Both the position numbers and the translations under genes were made by a program. Positions 1-9,050 of a stretch of DNA of 64,000 nucleotides are shown piece after piece (the first letter of the stretch is position 1; each line of letters opens with the position of its first letter). The DNA comes from G963556115 sp963666605 (GTDB lineage: Bacteria; Planctomycetota; SZUA-567), in assembly GCA_965140405.1 (NCBI GenBank), contig OZ223208.1, positions 186,001 through 250,000 of the forward strand, in the 5' to 3' direction. The notes under the pieces were generated by a model. The model had not been told where the DNA came from, did no database searches, and saw only the letters and a program-made list of their open reading frames with translations.

Positions 1-28
1 CCACTTTACCAAAATATTTCAACAAGAC

Positions 29-1429
29 CTACTCAATAATTCTCATCTTCTCCCACTTACCCCCGCGGTAACGTATATAGAATACTCCACCAGCTATAAA
101 AGTATAAGTAACCAGTATCTTCCAGAGCACCCATGGCCCTGCGTCAAAGATGCTTACAGCAATATATGAAGGTATAGCAAAGAAAGCCCAACTCATCCCT
201 GTTCCCACATACATACTAAACTTTGTATCTCCTGCTCCTTTGATCGCACCGGAGAACAGTATCAAAATACCATCAAAAGTAAAGAAGACGATGATATAGT
301 GAAGCATTCTCTCTGTAATGATATAGACTTTCTCGACATCCTCAACTCCTACGAGCGGAAAGAACTCCATTATCTCACGAGGGAAGATCAAGAAGACAAC
401 CGCTATCATTGATACATACCCAAGCATCACAAAAAAGCAGTTCTTGGTCGCTCTCTTTGCCAGCTTGATATTCTCACTTCCAATACCTTGCCCGACAAAT
501 ATCCCAGATGTTATCCCAATGCTCATTACCGGAATAAACATTACAGCGTTGAATGTGAAAGCTATAGTGCTTGCTATACTTATTGAGTTACCCATAAGAG
601 CTAAAAGATGAATAAATATACCAAACGATGTTACATCCAAACATAACTGCACCCCACTCGGCATACCAAACCTAACAACCCTTTTAAATAGGCTGATAAA
701 GAAGAGTTTTTTTGGTAGAGTATTATACCTAACCCTATGTTTCTTCCTGAAAAACATCAGAGCAGAGAAGAGAAATCCACAGAATCCAGAGACTATTGTG
801 CCTATAGCCGCTCCAGTTATCCCCATCTCCTCAACTCCCCAGCGCCCCAGACCAATAGATTCAAGCCCATCATCACCGAAGATCAAGACATAATTAACAA
901 CAACATTTACCGAAGTACTGAGTAGCTCCTGCACAGTTACCATCCACGTCTTCCCTCTACCGCTCCAAAAAGTCATGAGTGTATTAGTCATAACAAAGAA
1001 GACTGTGCCACCACACATAATCTGGAAGTATGGTATCTCAAAGGCTATCTGAGCAGGGTCATGACCTAAAAAGTTGAAAAACCACTCACCCCAAAAGACA
1101 CCCGTTCCAATAAAAGCTCCACCGATCAAAGAAAGAAAGAGTCCTTGCCATACAACAATTCCAACCCTTTTTTCTTTATTTGCCCCTATATACTGCGCAA
1201 CAAAGCTACTTACATAGTTTACAGACCCCAGCCAGAAGCTGAACAATGTATACCAAATCACTCCAGCAGAGAGAGAAGCAGCCAAAGCCAGCCCATCATA
1301 GTGCGCCAGCATAACTCTATCGGTAAATACTTTTATTGCTACTCCGGAGCTAGCAATCATCAGAGGGAGAGCTACCCTAAGGATCTCCAAAATTGCCCCA
1401 GATTCAAATTTATTAGACCTATTTTTCAT
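29..1429 (-). CDS. MATE family multidrug/Na+ antiporter
   Basis: A 466-residue polytopic inner-membrane protein with about 12 hydrophobic segments in two similar halves. Length and pattern match the MATE (NorM/DinF) exporters, which expel cationic drugs or metabolites in exchange for Na+ or H+. Family-like features are the N-terminal stretch with paired Gly and Pro residues and the second-half segment around GQGIGSENIKLAKRA, where MATE proteins carry a conserved GQN-like motif. The ATG is preceded by AAAGGT at good spacing. It is divergent from clpC and has no local partner. The substrate cannot be inferred. Confidence 0.88.
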   Translation of the reverse strand: MKNRSNKFESGAILEILRVALPLMIASSGVAIKVFTDRVMLAHYDGLALAASLSAGVIWYTLFSFWLGSVNYVSSFVAQYIGANKEKRVGIVVWQGLFLSLIGGAFIGTGVFWGEWFFNFLGHDPAQIAFEIPYFQIMCGGTVFFVMTNTLMTFWSGRGKTWMVTVQELLSTSVNVVVNYVLIFGDDGLESIGLGRWGVEEMGITGAAIGTIVSGFCGFLFSALMFFRKKHRVRYNTLPKKLFFISLFKRVVRFGMPSGVQLCLDVTSFGIFIHLLALMGNSISIASTIAFTFNAVMFIPVMSIGITSGIFVGQGIGSENIKLAKRATKNCFFVMLGYVSMIAVVFLIFPREIMEFFPLVGVEDVEKVYIITERMLHYIIVFFTFDGILILFSGAIKGAGDTKFSMYVGTGMSWAFFAIPSYIAVSIFDAGPWVLWKILVTYTFIAGGVFYIRYRGGKWEKMRIIE

Positions 1430-1608
1430 ATACTACCTTTAATCCAGATATTTTATCTTACAATACACACTATATTTTTAATGAGCAATAATTATATCTT
1501 TATATCCCAATTATCCTTACGAAAAACCTCTAAAAGCCTTTTTTTATACTAAAAATACAAAAAAACCCAGCAAAGAATTTATAAATATGTATAATATATC
1601 ATAAATTA

Positions 1609-1638
1609 TTGCATTAAATATGCATGATTGTATATTAT
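1609..1638 (+). promoter_or_regulatory. putative sigma70 promoter upstream of clpC
   Basis: TTGCAT at 1609-1614 is followed after 16-18 nt by TATATT/TATTAT, with a TGTATA...TATACA-like palindromic stretch over the -10 area. It lies in the 325-base divergent gap between the MATE gene and clpC, which otherwise shows only AT-rich sequence. No CIRCE or clear CtsR operator is seen. Confidence 0.35.
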
Positions 1639-1754
1639 ACATGTACACAAAGTAATAGTGGCAAATAGCAGATTATATGTGCAGTCTTTTGGCAATTTCC
1701 TCTGCAACAGGTCACGAACTAAATTTAATTGCTCGAAAGGGAGACGTTTTGGAT

Positions 1755-4361
1755 ATGTTTGAAAAATTTACAGATCGAGCGAGGAAGGTAATAAATCTAG
1801 CTAGGCAAGAAGCAGAACGCCTAGGACATGAATTTATCGGTACAGAACACATACTTCTAGGACTTGTTAAAGAAGGCTCTGGAGTTGCAGCAAATGTACT
1901 AGAAATCCTCAATGTAGATCTTGAAAAAGTAAGATTAGAAGTAGAAAAATATGTCACACCTACTGGTGAGACCAAGAGTTTTAGTACCTCACTTCCATTC
2001 ACACCAAAGGCAAAAAAGGTATTAGAGCTTGCAATGGAAGAGGCTAGAAATCTCGACCATAATTATATAGGCACCGAACACCTTCTTCTTGGTCTTCTTA
2101 GAGAGAGTGAAGGTATGGCGGCACAGGTACTACTAAACCTTGATGTCAGCCTTGAAGATGTGAGAGCTGAAGTAATGGAGCTTCTTGGAGCAGATTCCAA
2201 TACTGATCTAAGCAATATGAGTGATATGCCTAGCAGTATTCATCAAGAACCTACACCGCACTCGCATGCCTCACCGCAAGCACCGAAGTCAAGCCCAGAT
2301 AGTGCAACCCCTGCACTAGATTCATTTGGTCGTGACTTAACAGCTCTTGCTCGCGAAGACAAACTAGACCCAGTAATCGGCAGAGACAAAGAGATTGAAA
2401 GAGTTCTCCAGATTCTTTCAAGAAGAAGAAAGAACAACCCTGTTATCCTTGGTGAAGCAGGAGTTGGTAAGACAGCTATTGTAGAAGGTCTAGCCCAAGA
2501 TATAGTAAACGGTAATGTACCAGAACTACTCTTTGACAAGAGAATTGTAGTACTAGACCTAGCAATGATGGTTGCTGGCACAAAGTACCGTGGGCAGTTC
2601 GAAGAACGCATCAAAGCAGTAATGACCGAAGTACGTAGAGCAAAGAATGTGATCCTATTTATTGACGAACTCCATACACTTGTTGGTGCTGGTGGAGCAG
2701 AAGGCTCTATAGACGCTTCGAACGTACTCAAACCAGCAATGGCAAGAGGTGAAGTCCAGTGTGTTGGTGCAACAACACTTGATGAATACAGAAAATATAT
2801 TGAGAAAGACTCAGCGCTTGAAAGGCGTTTCCAGACAATCATGGTAAACCCTCCAAGCCCAGAGCACGCTGTAGAGATTCTCAAAGGACTCCGTGACAAA
2901 TACGAAGCACACCACAGAGTGCGCATCACAGATTTAGCAATAACAGAAGCAGTAAAACTTAGTGAAAGATATATTAGTGGTCGTTTCCTTCCAGACAAGG
3001 CAATCGATGTTATTGACGAAGCTGGCTCAAGGATAAGACTTGCGACAATGACCAGACCACCTGACCTCACAGAAATTGAGAAGGATATCGCAAATCTTGA
3101 GCGCGAGAAGAATGAAGCTGTAATGGCTCAAGAATTTGAAAAAGCTGCAGACCTCAGAGATCAAGCTGAAAAACTCAAAACTAAGAAGACAGAGATAAAG
3201 AACGAGTGGCGAGAAAAGAGTGGCGAGACCCAAGGGGTAGTAGACGAACACGTTGTTGCTAGTGTTGTTAGCTCTATCTCAGGTGTCCCTCTATCACAGC
3301 TCGAAGAAAAAGAAACAGAACGTCTTTTAGATATGGAAGAGGATCTACACAAGAAGGTTGTCAGTCAGAACGATGCCATTTCAGCTGTTTCTCGCTGCCT
3401 TCGTAGAGGAAAAGCAGGAATGAAGGACCCGAAGAGACCTATGGGTTCATTCTTATTCCTAGGACCTACAGGTGTAGGTAAAACACTTCTTGCAAAAGCT
3501 CTAGCCGAATTTATGTTCGGTGATGAAGAAGCCCTTATCCAGGTCGACATGTCAGAATATATGGAAAAGCACTCGGTGAGCAGACTTGTCGGTGCCCCTC
3601 CGGGATATGTTGGATTTGAAGAGGGTGGCCAGCTGACAGAGAAGGTACGTCGCCGTCCATACGCAGTTGTTCTTATTGATGAGCTTGAAAAAGCACACAG
3701 TGATATCTTCAATATCCTCCTTCAGATAATGGAAGAGGGACAACTAACAGACAGCTACGGTAGAAAGGTAGACTTTAGAAATACCATTCTCATCCTTACA
3801 AGTAACGTAGGCGCAGAGTTGATCAAGAATCAAGGTAACCTTGGATTCGGCAAAAGAGATACTAACTCAATCCATGACAGACTCAAGAAGTCTCTTGAGG
3901 AGGCAGTTGAAAACTACTACAGACCTGAGTTTGTTAACCGCCTTGACGAAGTAGTCATCTTTAGATATCTTGAGAAAGAAGACCTTGAAATTATTATAGA
4001 TATAGAGGTAGCAGGAGTTCGCTCACGCATGCGTGATATGGGTATGGATTTAGAACTCACCAAGAACGCCAAAGACTTCCTTATCGAGAAGGGTTATGAC
4101 CAAGACTTCGGCGCTAGACCTCTCAGACGTGCAATTGGTCAGTATATTGAAGACCCTATTGCAGATGAAATTCTTAGACGTCGATTTACATCTGAACACA
4201 AAATCATGGTTGATGTAAAGAATGATCATCTTGAATTTATTGAAGAAAAACATGACTTCAAGAACGACGAAGAAGCAAAGGAAGTCGAAGCTGAAGAGGT
4301 TGAAGCAATTGAAGTTACAGTAGATGAATCATCGGATAATTCTACTAAAGATGAAGACTAA
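1755..4361 (+). CDS. clpC: ATP-dependent Clp protease ATP-binding subunit ClpC
   Basis: Cytosolic Hsp100 unfoldase that feeds substrates to ClpP; about 869 residues from the chosen start. Two Clp_N repeats come first (each with an IGTEH.LLGL motif), then AAA+ D1 with Walker A GEAGVGKT near residue 233 and FIDELHTLVGAG. A UVR-like helical segment (EKAADLRDQAEKL) follows, then D2 with GPTGVGKT near 570, ending in the ClpB D2-small domain. The UVR segment separates ClpC from ClpA. Reading upstream to 1677 adds 26 residues not seen in the family; ATG 1755 has AAAGGGAG upstream and gives the usual MFEKFTDRARKV start. The C-terminus carries an unusual Glu/Val-rich acidic tail of about 30 residues. 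No ctsR/mcsAB lie next to it, so regulation is not of the Bacillus operon type. Confidence 0.97.
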   Translation: MFEKFTDRARKVINLARQEAERLGHEFIGTEHILLGLVKEGSGVAANVLEILNVDLEKVRLEVEKYVTPTGETKSFSTSLPFTPKAKKVLELAMEEARNLDHNYIGTEHLLLGLLRESEGMAAQVLLNLDVSLEDVRAEVMELLGADSNTDLSNMSDMPSSIHQEPTPHSHASPQAPKSSPDSATPALDSFGRDLTALAREDKLDPVIGRDKEIERVLQILSRRRKNNPVILGEAGVGKTAIVEGLAQDIVNGNVPELLFDKRIVVLDLAMMVAGTKYRGQFEERIKAVMTEVRRAKNVILFIDELHTLVGAGGAEGSIDASNVLKPAMARGEVQCVGATTLDEYRKYIEKDSALERRFQTIMVNPPSPEHAVEILKGLRDKYEAHHRVRITDLAITEAVKLSERYISGRFLPDKAIDVIDEAGSRIRLATMTRPPDLTEIEKDIANLEREKNEAVMAQEFEKAADLRDQAEKLKTKKTEIKNEWREKSGETQGVVDEHVVASVVSSISGVPLSQLEEKETERLLDMEEDLHKKVVSQNDAISAVSRCLRRGKAGMKDPKRPMGSFLFLGPTGVGKTLLAKALAEFMFGDEEALIQVDMSEYMEKHSVSRLVGAPPGYVGFEEGGQLTEKVRRRPYAVVLIDELEKAHSDIFNILLQIMEEGQLTDSYGRKVDFRNTILILTSNVGAELIKNQGNLGFGKRDTNSIHDRLKKSLEEAVENYYRPEFVNRLDEVVIFRYLEKEDLEIIIDIEVAGVRSRMRDMGMDLELTKNAKDFLIEKGYDQDFGARPLRRAIGQYIEDPIADEILRRRFTSEHKIMVDVKNDHLEFIEEKHDFKNDEEAKEVEAEEVEAIEVTVDESSDNSTKDED

Positions 4362-4386
4362 ATATAATTTCATAAGGAGTAATGCA

Positions 4387-4641
4387 ATGCATCATATAGG
4401 CAAAAGAATAACACTCTACTTCTGCACCTTATTATTTGTATTACTTACTGGGTGTTCTTCTAGCTCCAGTTTGAGCTCTAATAGTTCCGGTTCAGAATCA
4501 GCGGAATCAGAAGTTAAGAACACCGCAAAGTCAGCATGGGGTGCTGCAAGTTTTGCAATGAACATTGCCAACCCGACATATTATGCTAAAAAGGCTGGAA
4601 AGTTCGTCTACGATGAGTTTGAAGAAAACAAAGACCTGTAG
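4387..4641 (+). CDS. small predicted lipoprotein
   Basis: An 84-residue protein with a hydrophobic signal peptide and lipobox LLTGC near residue 19, followed by a Ser-rich linker and a short amphipathic C-terminus. It should be lipidated by Lgt and cleaved by signal peptidase II; lspA lies elsewhere in this window. ATG 4387 is chosen because AAGGAG lies 7 nt upstream; an in-frame upstream start would run into clpC and spoil the signal peptide. It follows clpC by 25 nt and shares its terminator, so it is probably cotranscribed. No family recognised. Confidence 0.75.
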   Translation: MHHIGKRITLYFCTLLFVLLTGCSSSSSLSSNSSGSESAESEVKNTAKSAWGAASFAMNIANPTYYAKKAGKFVYDEFEENKDL

Positions 4642-4675
4642 TATTTATAACGCGTAATATTTAAATTATAAACAC

Positions 4676-4713
4676 GAGGTTTAATGGTATATTAATACTA
4701 TTAAACCTCTTTT
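4676..4713 (+). terminator. intrinsic terminator of the clpC unit
   Basis: Arms GAGGTTTAAT and ATTAAACCTC enclose an inner GTAT/ATAC pair and are followed by TTTT. It sits 35 nt after the lipoprotein stop. Confidence 0.75.
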
Positions 4714-4753
4714 CTACCCTACACAAGAATGACAAGTTGAAGGATAATTATAA

Positions 4754-5878
4754 ATGGAACTACTACTAGGTGGCGGCACACAACTAGGCCTGATCGTTGT
4801 ATTTCTTATAGCGGCTCTACTCATTATTCTATCAGGGTTGAAACTGGGAGACTACGGTGACGCTCTTGGCGAACGTACTGGTATAGGTGGCGGAATAGTT
4901 GGACTTATTTTCTTAGCCCTAGTCACCAGCTTACCAGACCTTACTGTATCTGTATCAGCTGCAATTACCGCGACACTGAGTGCTGCAACTGCTAGTGTCA
5001 CGAATGCTTACAATATACTCAAACAAGGTGCAGACCTTGGTGCAGGTAACCTTGTAGGCTCAAACCTATTCAATTTACTAATCTTTGCTATTATTGATAT
5101 CACCCAAGGCAAGGGAGCACTCCTTTTTAGACTATCGAGAAAGCACATACTTTCAGCTGTCGCATCATTATTCATGATGGGTCTGCTAATATTTGGTTTT
5201 GCTATCAATCAGCTTGGAGATGACAGCATACTGATCCCATTCTTAGATTGCGGAGCATACATGCTACTAATTCCTATTGCATATATCTGGCTACTCAAGC
5301 TTGTCGGAAATCTTGAAAATAGCGACCATGGCCTAGATGCCTCTGATTACGAAGCAGTAGAAACTGACACCAAAGAGTACTTACTGCATATGAGTGGTAC
5401 ATCCTTCTATAGTAGACTTATTATCCTTTCAGCAGTCATTGTACTTAGCGGTATATGGCTGTCTCAAATTGGAGACCGTATGGCTTCTCCAGTAGCTAGT
5501 GGCGGTTTTGGGCTGAGTGCTACTATAGTCGGCACAGTATTTCTAGCGATAGCAACCAGTTTACCAGAGATGGTTGTCAGCATTGCAGCAGTACGTATCG
5601 GAGCATTCGATATGGCCGCAGGAAATATCCTCGGCAGTAATATCTTCAATATTGCAGGACTATTCCTAGTAGACTGCGCACTTCGTGGAAAGCCACTACT
5701 GGATCTCATTAGTATACCACTACTTGTAACTATGATAATGGTAATTCTAATGACATGTGTTATAATCATGGGTTTGATTGTCAGGAGCAGGCGTAGTTTA
5801 GTAACTATCGGCCTAGATGTATGGTTGGTAATACTTCTCTATATCATAGGAAATATTAGCCTTTACATATTCTCTTAA
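4754..5878 (+). CDS. Na+/Ca2+ (cation) exchanger family membrane protein
   Basis: A 374-residue polytopic inner-membrane protein with the two alpha-repeats of the CaCA family. Repeat 1 has TSLPDLTVS near residue 57 and GNLVGSNLFNLL near 98. Repeat 2 has TSLPEMVVS near 267 and GNILGSNIFNIAG near 291. These conserved acidic and polar residues line the ion path in YrbG/NCX-type exchangers. The first repeat has Asp where Glu is usual, a conservative change that may affect ion preference. AAGGAT precedes the ATG. It stands alone between two terminator-bounded units. Function as a Ca2+ or other cation exchanger is from family knowledge. Confidence 0.9.
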   Translation: MELLLGGGTQLGLIVVFLIAALLIILSGLKLGDYGDALGERTGIGGGIVGLIFLALVTSLPDLTVSVSAAITATLSAATASVTNAYNILKQGADLGAGNLVGSNLFNLLIFAIIDITQGKGALLFRLSRKHILSAVASLFMMGLLIFGFAINQLGDDSILIPFLDCGAYMLLIPIAYIWLLKLVGNLENSDHGLDASDYEAVETDTKEYLLHMSGTSFYSRLIILSAVIVLSGIWLSQIGDRMASPVASGGFGLSATIVGTVFLAIATSLPEMVVSIAAVRIGAFDMAAGNILGSNIFNIAGLFLVDCALRGKPLLDLISIPLLVTMIMVILMTCVIIMGLIVRSRRSLVTIGLDVWLVILLYIIGNISLYIFS

Positions 5879-6007
5879 TGATATTACATAGCTGATCATA
5901 TTGGGTAAGCATAAAGCTCAATTTATAAGTAAAATAGTATTAATAGGACTTTTAAACAACTCAAAAAAAAATTTATAACTATATTATTAAATTTGCAGAG
6001 GAATCAT

Positions 6008-6871
6008 ATGCTTAGTAATTGGAAAAATACAGCTGAGGCTATGTCGTGTGGACGCAACCTTCAAGATCAATGGCAAAATATCCAGGATAATCACAGTCAT
6101 GCCACTATAGGAGCATTGACATCAAGTGTACTTGCTAATCATGGAATAAATAATTTCAAAGATCGAGCTGAGACCTGCATAGTACTAGGTTGTTACCGCC
6201 CATTCAGCACTCCACTACTTATTCGTGACTCAATGCTCTTACTGGATAGACTCGGAATTGAATATATGCGCTTATCTGAAGAATATTGCTGCGGTGTGCC
6301 ACCAGTTATACAAACTGCTACTATACAATCCTCTATAGAAGATATTGAGACAGCAAAGGGTAAGGGGCGTAGCTTTATACTTAAAAATTTTGAAAATGCA
6401 CAGCAAAAAGGTGCAAAGAAAATGGTCTATTGCTGCGCAGCATGCGCTCAAGCTGCTAGAGATGCTTTTCCAGATGAAATACACAAACACATTTATATTC
6501 TTGATTTTCTATTAGATGCCTTTGAACAGCTACAATTACTAATTCCACCGTTGAAAATTGGCTACTTTGCCGGCTGCCACAGCTACGGAAAATCCTTATA
6601 CCCTGCTGGAGATATAAGTTGGGCACGTTACCGTCAAACTCTAAATGGAATTATCAACCTTAAAATATTTGACATCCCTGTAAGTTGCTGCCGAACTTCT
6701 GCTGCAAAGCTGGTCACACAAGCAAAGACCTCTGGATGTGAGCAAATTGTCTGCTCCTGCAGCGGTTGTTACCCCGTATTACGTTCTGCTGCGCAAGGCA
6801 TATTACCAGTATACAGCATGCAGGAATTTCTACTAACCTGCTTAGAATACAATTCTAAAGTACAGCATTGA
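6008..6871 (+). CDS. CCG-domain (heterodisulfide-reductase-like) Fe-S protein
   Basis: About 287 residues with two cysteine-rich CCG-type motifs. The first half has EYCCGVPP and VYCCAACAQAA; the second has GYFAGCHSYG, VSCCRT and CSCSGCYPVL. CCG domains bind unusual 4Fe-4S clusters in HdrB, GlpC, GlcF and LutA proteins that pass electrons to or from a flavin partner. Family members usually carry an N-terminal ferredoxin domain or sit beside one; neither is present. ATG 6008 has AGAGGA 5 nt upstream and replaces an in-frame TTG at 5993. Redox role is secure only at family level; the partner is unknown. Confidence 0.75.
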   Translation: MLSNWKNTAEAMSCGRNLQDQWQNIQDNHSHATIGALTSSVLANHGINNFKDRAETCIVLGCYRPFSTPLLIRDSMLLLDRLGIEYMRLSEEYCCGVPPVIQTATIQSSIEDIETAKGKGRSFILKNFENAQQKGAKKMVYCCAACAQAARDAFPDEIHKHIYILDFLLDAFEQLQLLIPPLKIGYFAGCHSYGKSLYPAGDISWARYRQTLNGIINLKIFDIPVSCCRTSAAKLVTQAKTSGCEQIVCSCSGCYPVLRSAAQGILPVYSMQEFLLTCLEYNSKVQH

Positions 6872-6890
6872 TATTAACGCTGTATTTTCA
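6861..6890. terminator. hairpin between convergent genes
   Basis: TACAGC and GCTGTA with inner TT/AA pairs, followed by TTTTC on the plus strand. It overlaps the stop of the CCG-domain gene and faces the end of the glycosylase gene. Confidence 0.45.
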
Positions 6891-6904
6891 GACACAAGTT
6901 ATTT

Positions 6905-7774
6905 TTATTCACCAAGTCTAGCGATAACCTGTTTAATATCCTGCCAAGTCTTCCGGATAGAATCATTAGTTCTCCCATACTTCCTCCTCTGCCTTAGGAG
7001 AAAAGACGGGTGGTATATAGGCATAACAGGTATACCATTGTATTGGTACCATATACCCCTTGTCTGCTCTATAGAGACCTCCTGCTCAGTAAGAATATTG
7101 GTCGCAGCTCCACCTACAGCAACTATTACTTTCGGTTTTACGATATCAATCTCTTCTTTTAGATACTTTATACAGGACTTTATCTCTGTCACAAAAGGGT
7201 CTCTATTCCCTTGTGGACGACATTTGATAATACTACTCAAATAGACACTCTCCCTAGGCATTTTCATACCCTTCTCAATAATATCAGTAATAAGCTGACC
7301 AGCAGCTCCTTGGAAGGTACGCCCAAAGTTATCTTCCTCCCTGCCGGGAGCCGAAGAGATAAATGCAATATCTGCCTCTACAAAGCCCTCACTCCGGACA
7401 GGATTCTTTCTAGCTTTACAGAGCTCACACGATGTACACTCTAAAACTTGCTCCATAAGGCTTTCAATCCTAGTCACTCGCTCAGGGTCACCAGTATAAG
7501 AGACCTTACTAAGAATACTATCAGCCATTCCTACCTGTGAGCTTGTACGCCTATTTTTAATATCAACAGGTCTCTCAACAGCTTTATTGCTCTCGTTCAC
7601 ATCATTAATAAGACTCCCAGAAGCTTTATGAACGGTCTCTTGCTTCTTATTAAAGTTGAGCCCCTCAAGTCCAGATGGAATATTACAATATGAGATACCT
7701 AAAGAGCTATCAAGCTCTACCATAGTCTGCAATTGCAAAGCCAGAGATTTCATTACCGTTTCACGTTCATTCAT
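6905..7774 (-). CDS. family 4 uracil-DNA glycosylase (Fe-S type)
   Basis: Base-excision repair enzyme removing uracil from DNA. The catalytic domain occupies the last ~180 of 289 residues. Four cysteines (C113, C116, C185, C201) have spacings of 3, 69 and 16, essentially those of the thermophile family 4 cluster ligands. The family motif region reads SSAPGREEDNFGRTFQGAAG, and the C-terminal YHPSFLLR carries the conserved His. The first ~100 residues are a low-complexity extension, often seen in proteins once annotated as phage SPO1 polymerase-related. The start has only a weak ribosome site, and Met8 is an alternative. Confidence 0.92.
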   Translation of the reverse strand: MNERETVMKSLALQLQTMVELDSSLGISYCNIPSGLEGLNFNKKQETVHKASGSLINDVNESNKAVERPVDIKNRRTSSQVGMADSILSKVSYTGDPERVTRIESLMEQVLECTSCELCKARKNPVRSEGFVEADIAFISSAPGREEDNFGRTFQGAAGQLITDIIEKGMKMPRESVYLSSIIKCRPQGNRDPFVTEIKSCIKYLKEEIDIVKPKVIVAVGGAATNILTEQEVSIEQTRGIWYQYNGIPVMPIYHPSFLLRQRRKYGRTNDSIRKTWQDIKQVIARLGE

Positions 7775-7837
7775 ACCAATGAATATAACAAATATCCCTT
7801 ATACTGCCAGAGGTAAAATAATATTTGCATCTTTTTC

Positions 7838-7865
7838 TTGAAGGATCTAGTGGTTTGGATATGAT
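7838..7865 (+). promoter_or_regulatory. putative promoter of the rpiB-cmk-mreCD unit
   Basis: TTGAAG and TATGAT separated by 16 nt, about 48 nt before the rpiB start. Confidence 0.5.
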
Positions 7866-7912
7866 TACACTATGTATTTAACTTCAGAAATCATAAAAAA
7901 AGGAGAGTCAGA

Positions 7913-8350
7913 ATGGGTGACAAGATAGCAATCGGTGCAGATCATGGTGGATTTTCAAAGAAGGAAGAATTGAAGAAGATTCTTATTGAAAAAGGCTATA
8001 ACGTTGAGGATTTTGGAGTCGCAAATGAAGATAGCATGGACTATCCTGATGTAGCTCATCCACTCGCAGATGCTGTCGCTACTGGTAAATGCCCACGTGG
8101 GATTCTCCTATGCGGCACCGGCTTAGGCGTATCATACACAGCAAACCGCCATAAAGGTGTTAGAGCAGCGCTATGCTGGAGTAAAGAGGTAGCAGCACTG
8201 GCAAGAGAGCATAACGACAGCAATATTCTTGTACTATCAGGTCGCCACCCAACGCTAGACCCAGTCGAAGAAATCATGCTTACATGGCTCAGTGAAGACT
8301 TCCCAGGTGAACCAAGACATCAACGCAGAATCGAAAAGATAGAACTATAA
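7913..8350 (+). CDS. rpiB: ribose-5-phosphate isomerase B
   Basis: A 145-residue cytosolic enzyme interconverting ribose 5-phosphate and ribulose 5-phosphate in the pentose phosphate pathway. Family motifs are GADHGG at the N-terminus, CGTGLGVS carrying the active-site Cys, and the NDSNILVLSGRH segment. Length is normal for RpiB/LacAB. A strong AAAGGAG site precedes ATG. Its stop overlaps the cmk start by one base (TAATG), implying translational coupling. Confidence 0.95.
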   Translation: MGDKIAIGADHGGFSKKEELKKILIEKGYNVEDFGVANEDSMDYPDVAHPLADAVATGKCPRGILLCGTGLGVSYTANRHKGVRAALCWSKEVAALAREHNDSNILVLSGRHPTLDPVEEIMLTWLSEDFPGEPRHQRRIEKIEL

Positions 8351-9036
8351 TGGCTGACGACAACATAGTAGACGCAATAGGTATTGACGGTCCAGCTGGA
8401 TCTGGCAAGAGCACCATCGCCAAACAGGTAGCCCGCAAACTTGGCTTCACATATATTGACACTGGGGCAATGTACCGCGGAGTTGCACTTCATGCTAGCC
8501 GCCTTGGTATCGAGCTTGGAAATGAAGAAGAGATGACCAGAATAGCAAATGACGCCAACATATCTTTTGATATAACAGGGACTTTGATTACGCTAAATGG
8601 TGAAGACATATCAGATGAGATACGCACACCAGCGATCACTGCTATTACCAAGTTCGCAGCCAGAGCAAAAGGCGTTAGAAAGTTACTAGTTGATAAACAG
8701 AGAGCAATGGCTAAAGAGCTAAAAGTTGTGATGGAAGGTAGAGATATTACCACAGTAGTGCTACCAAATGCAAAATGGCGCATATTCCTGACCGCTAGTC
8801 CAGAAGTCAGAGCAAAGAGACGACTTGATGATTTTAAAGCTAGAGGACACAAAGTCGATTATAACGAGCTTCTTCAAGAGATCATTGCCCGAGATGAGTC
8901 TGACAATGAAGTTGGACCTATGAAAGAGGCTCAAGAGTTAGCACGTGCAGGCAGAGGTATACATCTTCTTGACACCTCAGACTTAAACCAAGAAGAAGTT
9001 ATTTCTGCAATAGTACATTACGTCGAATCCAACTAA
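8350..9036 (+). CDS. cmk: cytidylate kinase
   Basis: A 228-residue enzyme phosphorylating CMP/dCMP with ATP. The P-loop is DGPAGSGKST near residue 14, followed by the nucleotide-monophosphate site YIDTGAMYRG; EGRDITTVV and the lid RRLDDF complete the family pattern. It is coupled to rpiB and 14 nt ahead of mreC, so nucleotide and cell-shape functions share one transcript here. Confidence 0.96.
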   Translation: MADDNIVDAIGIDGPAGSGKSTIAKQVARKLGFTYIDTGAMYRGVALHASRLGIELGNEEEMTRIANDANISFDITGTLITLNGEDISDEIRTPAITAITKFAARAKGVRKLLVDKQRAMAKELKVVMEGRDITTVVLPNAKWRIFLTASPEVRAKRRLDDFKARGHKVDYNELLQEIIARDESDNEVGPMKEAQELARAGRGIHLLDTSDLNQEEVISAIVHYVESN

Positions 9037-9050
9037 TCTGGAGTCTTTTC

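Noticed and set aside
2243..3070. 275-codon open frame antisense to clpC
   Set aside because: Shadow of the strongly conserved clpC frame, with unnatural Ser/Leu-rich composition and no ribosome site.
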